From Actinomyces naeslundii (GTDB lineage Bacteria > Actinomycetota > Actinomycetes > Actinomycetales > Actinomycetaceae), in contig NZ_MSRR01000007.1 in NCBI RefSeq assembly GCF_001956585.1, positions 62,001-126,000 on the forward strand: a stretch of DNA of 64,000 nt, in the 5' to 3' direction. Position numbers and translations under genes: made by a program. Shown here piece by piece: positions 8,719 to 18,086 of this stretch. The notes under the pieces were generated by a model. It made no database searches. It saw only the letters and a program-made list of their open reading frames with translations, and was not told where the DNA came from. Numbering within the stretch: the first letter of the stretch is position 1; every line of letters begins with the position of its first letter.

Positions 8719-9489
8719 ATGAGCACCACAGCAGACCCGGGCGCGTCACCGGCGTCGGCCCCACGCACCGGCGCAGACGTCTCCGAAACGGTCGCCGAGG
8801 CCATCGGCGGCCTCGACAAACGTGCTCGCGCGGTCTACGAGGCGGTCCGTGAGGCCGTCGCCGCCCACGGCTACCCGCCCTCGCTGCGGGAGATCGGCGA
8901 GCAGGTGGGCCTGACCAGCCCATCCTCCGTCAAGCACCAGCTGGACAAGCTCGAGCGACTGGGGCTGGTGCGCCGAGACCCCAATCGTCCTCGGGCGATG
9001 GAGGTCGTCACCGGTGACACCGGCACCCGTGCGGACGCGTCTGCCGGTTCCAGCCGAGCCCCCTCGCTCGAGGCTCCCAGGATCCCAGGCGTTGAGGACG
9101 GGGACGCGGTCGCCGTCCCGCTGGTGGGTCGCATCGCGGCCGGGACCCCCATCCTGGCGGAGCAGGACGTCACCGACGTCATGGCCCTGCCCCGTCGCCT
9201 GACTGGCGACGGAGAGCTCTTCATGCTGGAGGTGCACGGCGACTCGATGATCGAGGCCGCCATCTGCGACGGCGACTGGGTGGTGGTGCGCTCACAGCCA
9301 GACGCGGCCAACGGCGAGATCGTGGCGGCCATGGTCGAGGACGTCGATGGCGCCTCGGCGACGGTCAAGGTGCTCTCGCGTCGCGACGGCCACCAGTGGC
9401 TGCTCCCCCGCAACTCCAGCTACACCCCGATCGACGGCGACCGGGCCACGATCATGGGCAAGGTGGTCACGGTCCTGCGTTCCCTGTAG
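8719..9489 (+). CDS. lexA: LexA SOS repressor
   Basis: LexA represses SOS genes and cleaves itself when RecA is activated. The 256-residue protein has an N-terminal winged helix (about 33-98: [19 protein letters not shown]) and a C-terminal S24 peptidase fold. The Ala-Gly cleavage site is in VGRIAAGTP (about 141-142), the nucleophile Ser in GDSM (about 176) and the general-base Lys in TVKVLS (about 217). ATG 8719 has GGAAGGGCCAGGA upstream; the frame is open back to 8590, which would run through the SOS box and is rejected. Divergent from the LysM gene; three boxes lie between. Confidence 0.97.
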   Translation: MSTTADPGASPASAPRTGADVSETVAEAIGGLDKRARAVYEAVREAVAAHGYPPSLREIGEQVGLTSPSSVKHQLDKLERLGLVRRDPNRPRAMEVVTGDTGTRADASAGSSRAPSLEAPRIPGVEDGDAVAVPLVGRIAAGTPILAEQDVTDVMALPRRLTGDGELFMLEVHGDSMIEAAICDGDWVVVRSQPDAANGEIVAAMVEDVDGASATVKVLSRRDGHQWLLPRNSSYTPIDGDRATIMGKVVTVLRSL

Positions 9490-9507
9490 CCGCTCGCAGT
9501 CCTACGC

Positions 9508-9544
9508 CTGAAGGCCCGCCCCGGTGACCGGGGCGGGCCTTCAG
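9508..9544. terminator. Bidirectional terminator between lexA and ldh
   Basis: A perfect 17-bp stem (CTGAAGGCCCGCCCCGG and its complement) with a TGA loop lies 18 bases after the lexA stop and about 40 bases before the end of the converging ldh gene. It could end transcription from either side. Confidence 0.85.
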
Positions 9545-9583
9545 TGATTCTGCTCAGATTCTGCTCAGACTCAGGTCAGTGGC

Positions 9584-10585
9584 TCAGTAGCCCAGGCCGC
9601 GCGCGACCTCGCGCAGGTGGTCGGCGGAGGCGTTCAGGCGCTCCTCCTCCTCAGCGGTCAGAGGGAGCTCGAGGCGGCGCCCGGCGCCCTCACGGCCCAC
9701 GATCGTGGGGACGGCCATGCACACGTCGGAGATACCGTGCCAGTTGTCCAGCAGCGGGGAGATGGTCAGCACCCGCTGCTCGTCGTTGAGGACGGCGCCG
9801 ATGATGCGCTGGACCGCCAGACCGACTGCGTAGTTGGTCGCCCCCTTGCCCTCGATGATGCGGTAGGCGGAACGGACGACGTCGTGGGCGATGCGCTCAC
9901 GCTTGGCCTCGTCGAACACGCCGCCATCGAGGGTGGTTCCCCACTGGGTGATCGGCACGCCGCCGATCTCGGTGGAGGACCACAGCGGCACCTCGGAGTC
10001 GCCGTGCTCACCGGCGATGTAGCCGTGGATGTTCTGCACGGCCGTGCCGGTCTCCAGGGAGATGAGGTACCGCATGCGGGCAGTGTCCAGCACCGTTCCG
10101 GAACCGAAGACCTGGTTCTCGGGAAGGCCGGTGATCTTCTTGGCGCAGTAGGTGACCACATCCACCGGGTTGGCCACGAGGACGAAGATGGCGTTGGGAG
10201 CGACCTCCACGAGCTTGGGAAGGATCTTCTCCATGATGCCGACGGTGGCGCCGGCGAGCTCGAGGCGGGACTGTCCGGGCTTCTGCTTGGCACCGGCGGT
10301 GATGGCGATGACGTCCGCATCGCGGCAGATCTCGGGGTCGTCGGAGCCTGAGACGGAGCCTGCGGAGGTGAACTGGATTCCCTGGGCGATGTCGAGGGCC
10401 TCGGCCTCGACCTTCTCCTTGACGATGTCCTGCAGAACGACCTCGCGGGCAACGCCCTTGGTCACACAGGCGTAGGCGAGGGTGGAGCCGACGGCCCCGG
10501 CGCCGATGACGGCGACCTTGGAGGGACGACCGGAACGGTTGGTGGGGTAGGAGCCTTCAGCGGTGGTGGTGATGTGGTCTGACAC
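9584..10585 (-). CDS. ldh: L-lactate dehydrogenase
   Basis: NAD-dependent LDH reducing pyruvate to L-lactate, 333 residues. Rossmann motif AVIGAGAVGSTLAYA; catalytic His in GEHGDSEVPLWS; substrate Arg region DTARMRYLIS. The substrate-specificity loop reads AGAKQKPGQSR with Gln, as in lactate rather than malate dehydrogenases. The start is GTG 10585 with GAGGAGAAGAAC upstream; the frame is open to 10660. Monocistronic by appearance, ending at the strong terminator shared with lexA. Consistent with a fermentative, lactate-producing actinobacterium. Confidence 0.95.
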   Translation of the reverse strand: MSDHITTTAEGSYPTNRSGRPSKVAVIGAGAVGSTLAYACVTKGVAREVVLQDIVKEKVEAEALDIAQGIQFTSAGSVSGSDDPEICRDADVIAITAGAKQKPGQSRLELAGATVGIMEKILPKLVEVAPNAIFVLVANPVDVVTYCAKKITGLPENQVFGSGTVLDTARMRYLISLETGTAVQNIHGYIAGEHGDSEVPLWSSTEIGGVPITQWGTTLDGGVFDEAKRERIAHDVVRSAYRIIEGKGATNYAVGLAVQRIIGAVLNDEQRVLTISPLLDNWHGISDVCMAVPTIVGREGAGRRLELPLTAEEEERLNASADHLREVARGLGY

Positions 10586-10702
10586 GTTCTTCTCCTCAAT
10601 GGGATCTGCTGGGCAGGACCGCAGGGCGCGAGCACCCGCTCGCGCCAAGCCTACGTGCACATCCTCCCGAGGGGCACATACCTAAGGGCCCAGCCGACGG
10701 AT

Positions 10703-12763
10703 TCATTCCCCTGTCGGGACGCCGGTGCGAACTGACAGGCGCCGCAGGGCGGCGCGGACCACGTCGGGCTTCGTCGTCGGCCACAGGGCGGGCATGGAGC
10801 GGGTGAGGAATCCCCCGTAGCGGGCGGTGCGCAGGCGAGAGTCCAGGACGGCGACGACGCCGCGGTCCTGGCTGCGACGGATGAGACGGCCCGCCCCCTG
10901 GGCCAGGAGCAGAGCGGCGTGGGTGGCGGACACGCTCATGAACCCGTTGCCTCCTGCGGCCACGACGGCGTCGGTGCGGGCCTGGGCGACCGGGTCGTCG
11001 GGGCGAGGGAAGGGGATGCGGTCGATGACGACGAGCCGGCAGGTTCGCCCGGGCACGTCCACCCCCTGCCACAGCGAGAGGGTACCCACCAGGCAGGCGG
11101 CCTCGTCGTCGGTGAAGGCCTGCACCAGGGTGGGCAGCTGATCGTCCCCCTGGGCGTACACGGGCAGGTCGGTGGCCCCTCGCAGCACCTCGGCGGCCTC
11201 CTGAGCAGCGCGCCGGGAGGAGAACAGGCCCAGCATGCCTCCGCCGGAGGCCTCGACCAGAGCGAGCATCTCATCCAGGGCGGCCTCGGAGATGCCGGCG
11301 CCGGGGCGGGGCAGGTGGGCGGCCACGTAGAGGATGCCCTGGCGGGGGTAGTCGAAGGGGGATCCCACGTCGACGCCCTTCCAGGGCTGCTCGGCCAGGG
11401 ACAGCCCCAGGGCGCGGGCCATGGGGTCGAAGCTGTCCCCCAGGGCGAGGGTCGCCGACGTCATGACGCTGGCACGACCGCCCAGCAGATGGCTCGCCAC
11501 CGAGCCGGCGACCTCGATGGGGGCCAGGAGGAGCCGCGGGGGCTCGGCCCCCATGCGGGGCCGCTCGATCCAGGCGACGTCCCGGCCCTGGGCCACCGAG
11601 TCGGAGGTCATGCGGTCCAGGGCATCGACCAGGTCACCGACGGCGGTGCGGGCGACCGCCAGCGCCCCGGCCGCCTCGCCGGAGCGGTCACGGCCCAGTG
11701 CGCGGGCCTGGTCTCGTACGTCTGAGGCGACCTGTCGGGCCGCCCCGGCCAGGACCACGAGCGCATCATGCAGGGCGGCCGGCAGCGGCGCCTCCAGCCT
11801 GCCGTCGGGCAGCTCGGCCAGAACGAGCTGGAGGCTCTGCCCAGCGGCCTCCAGCTCGCTGACCAGCACGGAGGCGTGCTTACGAGCGGTGGCAGCCGTG
11901 CGCGCCACGGCGGCCGCTGACAGGGCGATGGTGCCCTGGGAGCGGACACGGTCGGCCAGCTCATGCGCCTCGTCGACGATGAGGACCTGGTGGTCGGGAA
12001 GGACGCCGGGGTTGCCGGCGACGACCACGCCGAGCATGGCGTGGTTGGTGACCACGAGGTCGGCCCGGGACGCGGCGGCGCGGGCCAGCTCGGGGAAGCA
12101 CTCGGACTTCAGGGGGCAGGACTGCCCCAGGCACTCGGCCCGGGAGACGGAGACCTGGGCCCAGGCGCGCTGGGAGACGCCGGGAACGAGGTCGTCGCGA
12201 TCGCCGGTATCGGTCCTGGCCGCCCACTCGCGCAGGCGCACCACCTGCTCCCCCAGACTCACGTCGGCCCCGTGGCCCGCTGTCGGTTGAGCAATGGCGT
12301 CGCCGACGCCGAAGAGCGCGGCCTCGTCCTCGTCCTGCGGGTAGCCGCCGGCCAGACGGTGGCGGCACAGGTAGTTCTGCCAGCCCTTGAGCAGAGCCAC
12401 TTCGGGACGGGTACCGGTGACCCGCTCGACGGCGTCGGCCGCCAGGGGCGCGTCCTTGGTGAGAACCTGCCTCTGAAGGGCCAGGGTGGCGGTGGAGACC
12501 ACGACGCGGCCTCCGGTCTGCACGGCGTGAGCCATGGCGGGCACCAGGTAGCCCAAGGACTTTCCGGTTCCGGTGCCGGCCTGAACCAGGAGGTGGGTGC
12601 CGTCGGCCACTGATCGGGCGACCTCACGCACCATGGTGACCTGCCCCTGGCGGGGGCTGCCGCCCATGGCACGCACCGCGGCGTCCAGGATGTCCAGGAC
12701 CATCCTGTCACCGGGGCCGTCAAGGTCAGGCCGGCCCGACTGGTCCGGCTCGGTTCGGGTCAC
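10703..12763 (-). CDS. ATP-dependent DNA helicase, DinG/XPD type
   Basis: A 686-residue superfamily 2 helicase of the iron-sulphur DinG/YoaA group. Walker A is QAGTGTGKSLGYLVPA near the N-terminus, the DEAH box is IVDEAHELADR, and the Cys set expected for a 4Fe-4S domain is present between them (LCRHRL, ECLGQSCPLKSECF). Motif VI region shows QGAGRLIRRSQDRG. GTG 12763 starts five bases after the hflX stop, so the two are co-transcribed. Likely role is resolving recombination or R-loop structures; no SOS box is visible in front of it. Confidence 0.9.
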   Translation of the reverse strand: MTRTEPDQSGRPDLDGPGDRMVLDILDAAVRAMGGSPRQGQVTMVREVARSVADGTHLLVQAGTGTGKSLGYLVPAMAHAVQTGGRVVVSTATLALQRQVLTKDAPLAADAVERVTGTRPEVALLKGWQNYLCRHRLAGGYPQDEDEAALFGVGDAIAQPTAGHGADVSLGEQVVRLREWAARTDTGDRDDLVPGVSQRAWAQVSVSRAECLGQSCPLKSECFPELARAAASRADLVVTNHAMLGVVVAGNPGVLPDHQVLIVDEAHELADRVRSQGTIALSAAAVARTAATARKHASVLVSELEAAGQSLQLVLAELPDGRLEAPLPAALHDALVVLAGAARQVASDVRDQARALGRDRSGEAAGALAVARTAVGDLVDALDRMTSDSVAQGRDVAWIERPRMGAEPPRLLLAPIEVAGSVASHLLGGRASVMTSATLALGDSFDPMARALGLSLAEQPWKGVDVGSPFDYPRQGILYVAAHLPRPGAGISEAALDEMLALVEASGGGMLGLFSSRRAAQEAAEVLRGATDLPVYAQGDDQLPTLVQAFTDDEAACLVGTLSLWQGVDVPGRTCRLVVIDRIPFPRPDDPVAQARTDAVVAAGGNGFMSVSATHAALLLAQGAGRLIRRSQDRGVVAVLDSRLRTARYGGFLTRSMPALWPTTKPDVVRAALRRLSVRTGVPTGE

Positions 12764-12768
12764 GGTCT

Positions 12769-14367
12769 CTAGCCGGCGGAGGCGCTGGTGGCGGCGCCCT
12801 CGATCTCGGCCGCCAGGGCGGCACCGACGCGGGCCACGACGCGGGTCCCGGTCTCAACGTAGTCGACGGTGTCGATCTCACCCTCGGCGTGGACCCGGGA
12901 GACGAGGTCGCCGCGCGAGTAGGGCACGACGACGTCGATACTCACCTGCGGGTGGGGCAGCATCTGCTCGATGCGAGCGCGCAGCTCCTCGATCCCCTCC
13001 CCCGTGCGGGCCGAGACCGCCACCGCTGAGGGCAGGCGGGTACGCAGCGCCGCCAGGGTGACGGCGTCGGCGAGGTCGACCTTGTTGAGGACGATGAGCT
13101 CGGGCACGTCCAGGGCTCCGGGGATCTCGGACAGGACGGTACGCACCGCCGCAACCTGGCTGAGGGGGTCGGGGTGGGCGGCGTCGACGACGTGGAGCAC
13201 GAGGTCGGCTCCGGCCACCTCCTCCAGGGTGGAGCGGAATGCCTCGATGAGCTCGTGGGGCAGGTTGCGCACGAAGCCGACCGTGTCGGTGAGGGTGTAG
13301 GTGCGTCCCTCGGAGGTCTCGGCGCGCCGCACAGTGGGGTCGAGAGTGGCGAACAGGGCATCCTCGACCATGATGCCGGCCTCGGTGAGACGGTTCATGA
13401 GGGAGGACTTGCCGGCGTTGGTGTAACCGGCGATCGCCACCGAGGGGATGGCCCCGCGTCGACGTGAGCCGCGCTTGGTCTCCCGCGAGGGCGCCATGGC
13501 CTGGATCTCGCGGCGCAGGCGGGCCATGCGCTGACGGATGCGGCGCCGGTCGAGCTCGATCTTGGTCTCGCCGGGGCCGCGTGAGCCGATGCCCTGACCG
13601 GCGGCCACTCGGCCCCCGGCCTGGCGGGACATGGACTCGCCCCACCCGCGCAGGCGCGGCAGGAGGTACTCGAGCTGGGCGAGCTCGACCTGGGCCTTGC
13701 CCTCACGGGACTTGGCGTGCTGAGCGAAGATGTCCAGGATGAGGGCGGTGCGGTCGACGACCTTGACGCCGACGACGTCCTCCAGGGCGCGGCGCTGGGA
13801 GGGGGCGAGCTCGCCGTCGACGATCACCGTGTCGGCTCCGGCCGCAGCCACCACGTCGGCCAGCTCACGCGCCTTGCCGCTGCCCAGGTAGGTGGCGGGA
13901 TCGGGGTGGTCGCGCCTCTGGATGAGGGCATCGAGGACCTGGCTTCCCGCGGTCTCGGCCAGGGCGGCCAGCTCACGCAGGGAGGTGTCGGCGTCCTGGA
14001 CGTCGCGCGCCTCCAGAGCGCCGCCTCCCGGGGCGGCGGCCCCATGGGGGCGGGGCAGCTCCAGACCGACCAGGACGACCTTCTCCAGGCGGACCTGGCG
14101 GTACTCGACCTCGCTGACGTCCTCCAGCTCGGTGGACAAGCCGGCCACACGGCGGCGCGCGGCGCGGGCCTCGCGCTCAAGAGCGCCCTCATCGGCGTTG
14201 GCGTTGTCGTAGTGGTCGGCCTGCTGCCGGTGCTGGGCGGCGGTGGAGGCCAGGGCGGTTCCGGTCCGGGAGAGAACCCGGGCGACGACGTCGCGCACGT
14301 CGCGACCTTCTTGAGTGTCACGGATGTCGTCGGGAGTGGAGGGAGTACTGGAGTGGTGCTGGGTCAC
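12769..14367 (-). CDS. hflX: GTPase HflX
   Basis: HflX is a ribosome-associated GTPase that splits stalled or stressed ribosomes. The N-terminal HflX domain includes DADTSLRELAALAETAG and the ASxxQR-like segment ELAPSQRRALED; the G domain carries GYTNAGKSSLMNRL (G1), DTVGFVRNLPHEL (G3) and NKVDL (G4). I use GTG 14367 (VTQHHSSTPS), which has GAAGGA upstream, giving 532 residues; the frame is open to 14466. Followed after five bases by the helicase gene. Confidence 0.93.
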   Translation of the reverse strand: MTQHHSSTPSTPDDIRDTQEGRDVRDVVARVLSRTGTALASTAAQHRQQADHYDNANADEGALEREARAARRRVAGLSTELEDVSEVEYRQVRLEKVVLVGLELPRPHGAAAPGGGALEARDVQDADTSLRELAALAETAGSQVLDALIQRRDHPDPATYLGSGKARELADVVAAAGADTVIVDGELAPSQRRALEDVVGVKVVDRTALILDIFAQHAKSREGKAQVELAQLEYLLPRLRGWGESMSRQAGGRVAAGQGIGSRGPGETKIELDRRRIRQRMARLRREIQAMAPSRETKRGSRRRGAIPSVAIAGYTNAGKSSLMNRLTEAGIMVEDALFATLDPTVRRAETSEGRTYTLTDTVGFVRNLPHELIEAFRSTLEEVAGADLVLHVVDAAHPDPLSQVAAVRTVLSEIPGALDVPELIVLNKVDLADAVTLAALRTRLPSAVAVSARTGEGIEELRARIEQMLPHPQVSIDVVVPYSRGDLVSRVHAEGEIDTVDYVETGTRVVARVGAALAAEIEGAATSASAG

Positions 14368-14513
14368 AAGAAGTCCTTCATCGTATGCCTGCGCCCCTTC
14401 GATGGGGCGCGATAACTCGTCCGGGGGCGGCCTCTGCCGCCGGTTCAGCGCATACGAAGGATCCACATGGGGGCGATGCTACTGCCCGCGGGCCGGTGTG
14501 ACCACTCGCGTCC

Positions 14514-15887
14514 TCAGGCGGCGCGTCGGGCCAGCAGCGGGGTGAGGAGGAGGCCTACGGCGAGCAGGACGAGCGTCGGCCATAACCGGCTCGGCTCGAC
14601 GCCGGCCGCTGCCGGGGCGACGAAGGCCGTGGTGGCCGTCCCCAGGACGGCGCCGCCGGCCGCGCCGGCGATCGTCACGGCGGTGGCGGCCTGGGCGTGG
14701 GTGATGCCGTCGGGCTCGGCGGGATCGGTGACGATGCGGTTCATGGTGTCCAGGTGGGTCAGGCCCATGCCGATGCTGGCCACGCCGTAGCCCACGGGCA
14801 GCCCCCACCAGTCCGCCTTCTCCAGGACCGTGACCGCCATGAGCATGGTTCCGACCACGAAGAAGACCGCGGCCAGCATGGTGCGACGCCGGTAGGCCTG
14901 CGGCTCACGCGCCGGACGTGCCCCGCAGGCGATCGCGACGGCCGACCAGCCGATGCCGCCTGCGGTGAGCGCCCAGCCGGTCTGGGTCGGGGTCAGGCCC
15001 AGGACGTCGTGGGCGCTGGGGGCCACCAGGTAGTCCAGGGTCAGGAAGAAGGCGCACACCCACAGCAGGGTGGCGATGCCCGCGCGCCGGCCGGGCACCA
15101 GGCGCAGGGTCCCATCCGGCAGGACGCATGAGCAGGACCAGAGCACCAGCCCAGTGCCGACGCCGACGCCGGGCCAGAACCAGGGGCTGGATGCTCGTAG
15201 CGCCCCGATGAGTGCCACGCCCGCGGCCATGGCCAGGGCGGGCAGCCACGGAACCGTCTCATCGTGATCCGTCTCCTCGTCCAGCCTGAGGTCGTGGATC
15301 TGACCGGCCATGACGGCGCGGGCCGCGATGAGCACGGGCAGGTAGACCACGAGGGCCCAGCGCCAGCCCCAGGAGGCGCTGACACCGGAGGCGTAGACGG
15401 GGCCGGCCAGGGCCGCCACGACCCACATGCCCGATCCTCCCGCCAGGCACAGTCGCCTCCAGGCATCGGGCAGACCGGCGACCATGACTCCCATGGTCGC
15501 GGTCGCCAGGGCCCCGGCGGCCAGACCCCGCAGGATCTCCCCGAGGACGTAGACCTCGACGTTCGGGGCGAGGGCTCCGACGACGGCACCGGCCACCAGC
15601 AGGGCGGTGAGCGCGGTCATGAGGCGGTCCGGCCGCCACCGAGCGAGCATGGCCCCGCCCAGCGGCATCGTGAGGAAGGCGGGGACCTGGGCCGCCGCCG
15701 TCACCAGCCCGTAGGCGTTGCGGGCCCCCATCTCGGTTGCCAGCAGCGGCAGGACGGTCTGGTTGAGGTAGATCTGCATGCCCGCCAGCAGCTCGACGAC
15801 GAGCACCGCCAGCGCCAGGTGCCCCGCTCGGGAGCTGAACAGCGCCCGGAGCGAGGGACTGCTGGCGGAGCTGGGTGGGGCGCTCAT
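14514..15887 (-). CDS. MFS transporter
   Basis: A 457-residue major facilitator with about 12 hydrophobic helices. The first helix is followed by LNQTVLPLLATEMGARNAYG and the loop 2-3 signature reads GGAMLARWRPDRLM, resembling the G-X3-D-R-x-G/R motif. Drug or metabolite efflux is likely, but the substrate cannot be told. Its start is only 32 bases from the divergent methyltransferase start, so the two promoters must overlap. Confidence 0.85.
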   Translation of the reverse strand: MSAPPSSASSPSLRALFSSRAGHLALAVLVVELLAGMQIYLNQTVLPLLATEMGARNAYGLVTAAAQVPAFLTMPLGGAMLARWRPDRLMTALTALLVAGAVVGALAPNVEVYVLGEILRGLAAGALATATMGVMVAGLPDAWRRLCLAGGSGMWVVAALAGPVYASGVSASWGWRWALVVYLPVLIAARAVMAGQIHDLRLDEETDHDETVPWLPALAMAAGVALIGALRASSPWFWPGVGVGTGLVLWSCSCVLPDGTLRLVPGRRAGIATLLWVCAFFLTLDYLVAPSAHDVLGLTPTQTGWALTAGGIGWSAVAIACGARPAREPQAYRRRTMLAAVFFVVGTMLMAVTVLEKADWWGLPVGYGVASIGMGLTHLDTMNRIVTDPAEPDGITHAQAATAVTIAGAAGGAVLGTATTAFVAPAAAGVEPSRLWPTLVLLAVGLLLTPLLARRAA

Positions 15888-15919
15888 GCCCGTCAGGGTA
15901 CGCGGGTAGCCTGGCGGGT

Positions 15920-16552
15920 GTGAGCGAGCACTACTTCACCGCCTCCCCCGCCGTCGAGGCCGAGGAGCGCGCCCACCGCTTCTCGATCCGCGGCGTGGAG
16001 CACGCGGTGGTCACGGCCTCGGGGGTCTTCAGCGCCGATCGTCTCGACAAGGGGACCCAGGTCCTCCTCGACCACGTCCCCGATCCGCCCGAGGCCGGGA
16101 CCTTCCTCGACCTGGGATGCGGTTGGGGCCCGATCACGCTTGCCCTGGCTGAGGCCGCCCCTGGGGCCACGGTCCTGGCGACCGATGTCAATGAGCGCTC
16201 TCTGGCCCTGACCGCCCGCAACGCAGCCGCCGCGGGCCTGGACAACGTGCGCACCTCCCAGGCCGAGGCGCTGCTGGCCGAGCTGCATCAGACCTCGACA
16301 CCGGTGGACCTCATCTGGTCCAACCCGCCGGTGCGCATCGGCAAGGACGCTCTGCACGAGCTCCTGCTGTCCTGGCTGGCGCTCCTGTCAGCCGACGGCG
16401 AGGCCTGGCTGGTGGTGCTCAAGAACCTGGGCGCCGACTCACTGGCGACGTGGCTGACCGGTCAGGGCTGGGACGTCAGCCGGCAGGCATCGTCGAAGGG
16501 CTTCCGCGTGCTACGGGTGCGCCGCGGGCCGGATGGGCCGGTGGACGGCTGA
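15920..16552 (+). CDS. RsmC-like class I SAM-dependent methyltransferase
   Basis: A 210-residue methyltransferase. SAM-binding motif I is FLDLGCGWGPITLAL, the acidic residue of motif II is in VLATDVNERSL, and motif IV is SNPPVRIGKD. The NPP tetrapeptide and overall layout match the C-terminal domain of 16S rRNA guanine-N2 methyltransferases RsmC/RsmD. GTG 15920 (VSEHYFTASP) is preferred; YFT...SP is the usual family opening. Target rRNA modification is likely but not proven. Confidence 0.85.
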   Translation: MSEHYFTASPAVEAEERAHRFSIRGVEHAVVTASGVFSADRLDKGTQVLLDHVPDPPEAGTFLDLGCGWGPITLALAEAAPGATVLATDVNERSLALTARNAAAAGLDNVRTSQAEALLAELHQTSTPVDLIWSNPPVRIGKDALHELLLSWLALLSADGEAWLVVLKNLGADSLATWLTGQGWDVSRQASSKGFRVLRVRRGPDGPVDG

Positions 16553-16576
16553 ACGATCGGCGCGCAGCCTGAGCGG

Positions 16577-18028
16577 CTACCGGCGTCGTCGGGCCGCCAG
16601 GCGCAGGTCGACGGCGGCGATCGCGGCCGACACGGCGATGGCGGCCACAACGGCCAGCAGTCCCACCTGGGCGGCGACGTCCCAGCCTGAGGAGTGTGAG
16701 ACGCGGAAGGTCAGTCCCGTAATGGCTGCGATGCCGATGGAGGTGCCGATGCGCTCACCGGTCTGGAGGATGCCGCCGGCGGCGCCGGCGTACTCCAGAG
16801 GGACGTCAACCAGGGAGAGGGTCTGGTTCGGGGAGACCACGAGTCCCTGCCCCACGCCGAGCAGCAGGAGCGTGAGAGTGAGCCACCAGGGGCTCCAACC
16901 GGCCCGTGCGTGCATGTGGATGATGCCGACGCTGGCCAGCAGGCCGGCCATACCCGCAGCCATACCACCGAGAACCATCACCCGGCCCACCCGGATGACG
17001 CGGCGGCCGGCGACGGCGGCAGCGACCGATCCGGCCAGGGCAGCGGGGACCCCGACGGCGCCGCTGACCAGAGCAGTCGATCCCAGGCCGGCCTGGACGT
17101 ACTGGGCCACGATGATCCACACCGAGGTGTAGCCCAGGAAGTAGACGGCAATGGCCAGGCTGCCGTATGCGAAGGACGGGATGGCCAGGAGGCTGAGATC
17201 CACCATGGGCGCACCGCCCCTGGCCCGGTAGCGTCTCTCCCACACCACCCAGGCTGAGACGATGCCGATGCCGGCCGCCTCCAGGCCCCAGACCCAGGCG
17301 CCCGCGGAGGCCTCCATGAAGGGGATCATGATCAGCAGCGTGCCCGCGGCGAGCAGCACCATGCCCACCGGGTCGAGGTCGACCCGGTCCCGGCCGGCGC
17401 CGCTGCCACCGTCCTGCCTGTGCCAGGCGGAGTCCGGCAGGTAGCGGTGCGCGGCCCAGACGCCGAGCAGGACGAGCGGGACGTTGATGAGGAAGGAGGC
17501 GCGCCAGCCCCAGTCATCTCCGAGCCAGCCGATGAGCCCGCCGCTGAGCACCGGCCCCACCGCCACCGAGACCCCGATGACGGCACCGAAGAGTCCGAAG
17601 GCCCGGCCGCGGGACTCCCCGCTGTAGTACTGCTGGATCATGCCGGCCACCTGCGGATTGAGCAGGCCCGAGCCGACCCCCATGACCACGCGGGCCAGGT
17701 TGAGGGTGACGATGTCAGGGGCGAGCCCGGAGGCCAGTGAGCCGACCCCGAACAGGATCATGCCGATGACGAAGATCCGGCCTCTGCCCATGACGTCACC
17801 GGCGCGACCGGCCGGGACGAGGACGACGCCGAAGACGAGGGAGTAGCCGGAGACGACGAGCTGCAGCCCGGCGGTGCCCGCGCTCAGGTCCTGGGAGACG
17901 GCCGGGAGGATGACGTTGACCGAGGAGACGGCCAGCAGTGTGACGAAGGCGGGGATGAGCAGTGTCGGCAGGAGCCGCTGGTGCTCGGGTGCATTCGTAT
18001 CGCGGGCCGGGGGTGGTGAGCTGGGCAC
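16577..18028 (-). CDS. MFS transporter, DHA2-like (14 TM)
   Basis: A 483-residue transporter with about 14 hydrophobic helices. The start region reads LLPTLLIPAFVTLLAVSSVNVILPAVSQDL, and the loop 2-3 motif A is GRAGDVMGRGRIFVIG; motif C-like GPVLSGGLIGWLGDDWGWR marks an antiporter of the EmrB/QacA type. Likely drug/proton efflux; substrate unknown. Converges on the methyltransferase gene with 24 bases between stops. No adjacent regulator. Confidence 0.87.
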   Translation of the reverse strand: MPSSPPPARDTNAPEHQRLLPTLLIPAFVTLLAVSSVNVILPAVSQDLSAGTAGLQLVVSGYSLVFGVVLVPAGRAGDVMGRGRIFVIGMILFGVGSLASGLAPDIVTLNLARVVMGVGSGLLNPQVAGMIQQYYSGESRGRAFGLFGAVIGVSVAVGPVLSGGLIGWLGDDWGWRASFLINVPLVLLGVWAAHRYLPDSAWHRQDGGSGAGRDRVDLDPVGMVLLAAGTLLIMIPFMEASAGAWVWGLEAAGIGIVSAWVVWERRYRARGGAPMVDLSLLAIPSFAYGSLAIAVYFLGYTSVWIIVAQYVQAGLGSTALVSGAVGVPAALAGSVAAAVAGRRVIRVGRVMVLGGMAAGMAGLLASVGIIHMHARAGWSPWWLTLTLLLLGVGQGLVVSPNQTLSLVDVPLEYAGAAGGILQTGERIGTSIGIAAITGLTFRVSHSSGWDVAAQVGLLAVVAAIAVSAAIAAVDLRLAARRRR

Positions 18029-18086
18029 ACCCAGAGGCTACCGCGCACAGTGTCGCTCAGAGCCGCCCAGAACCCCTCAACGCCTC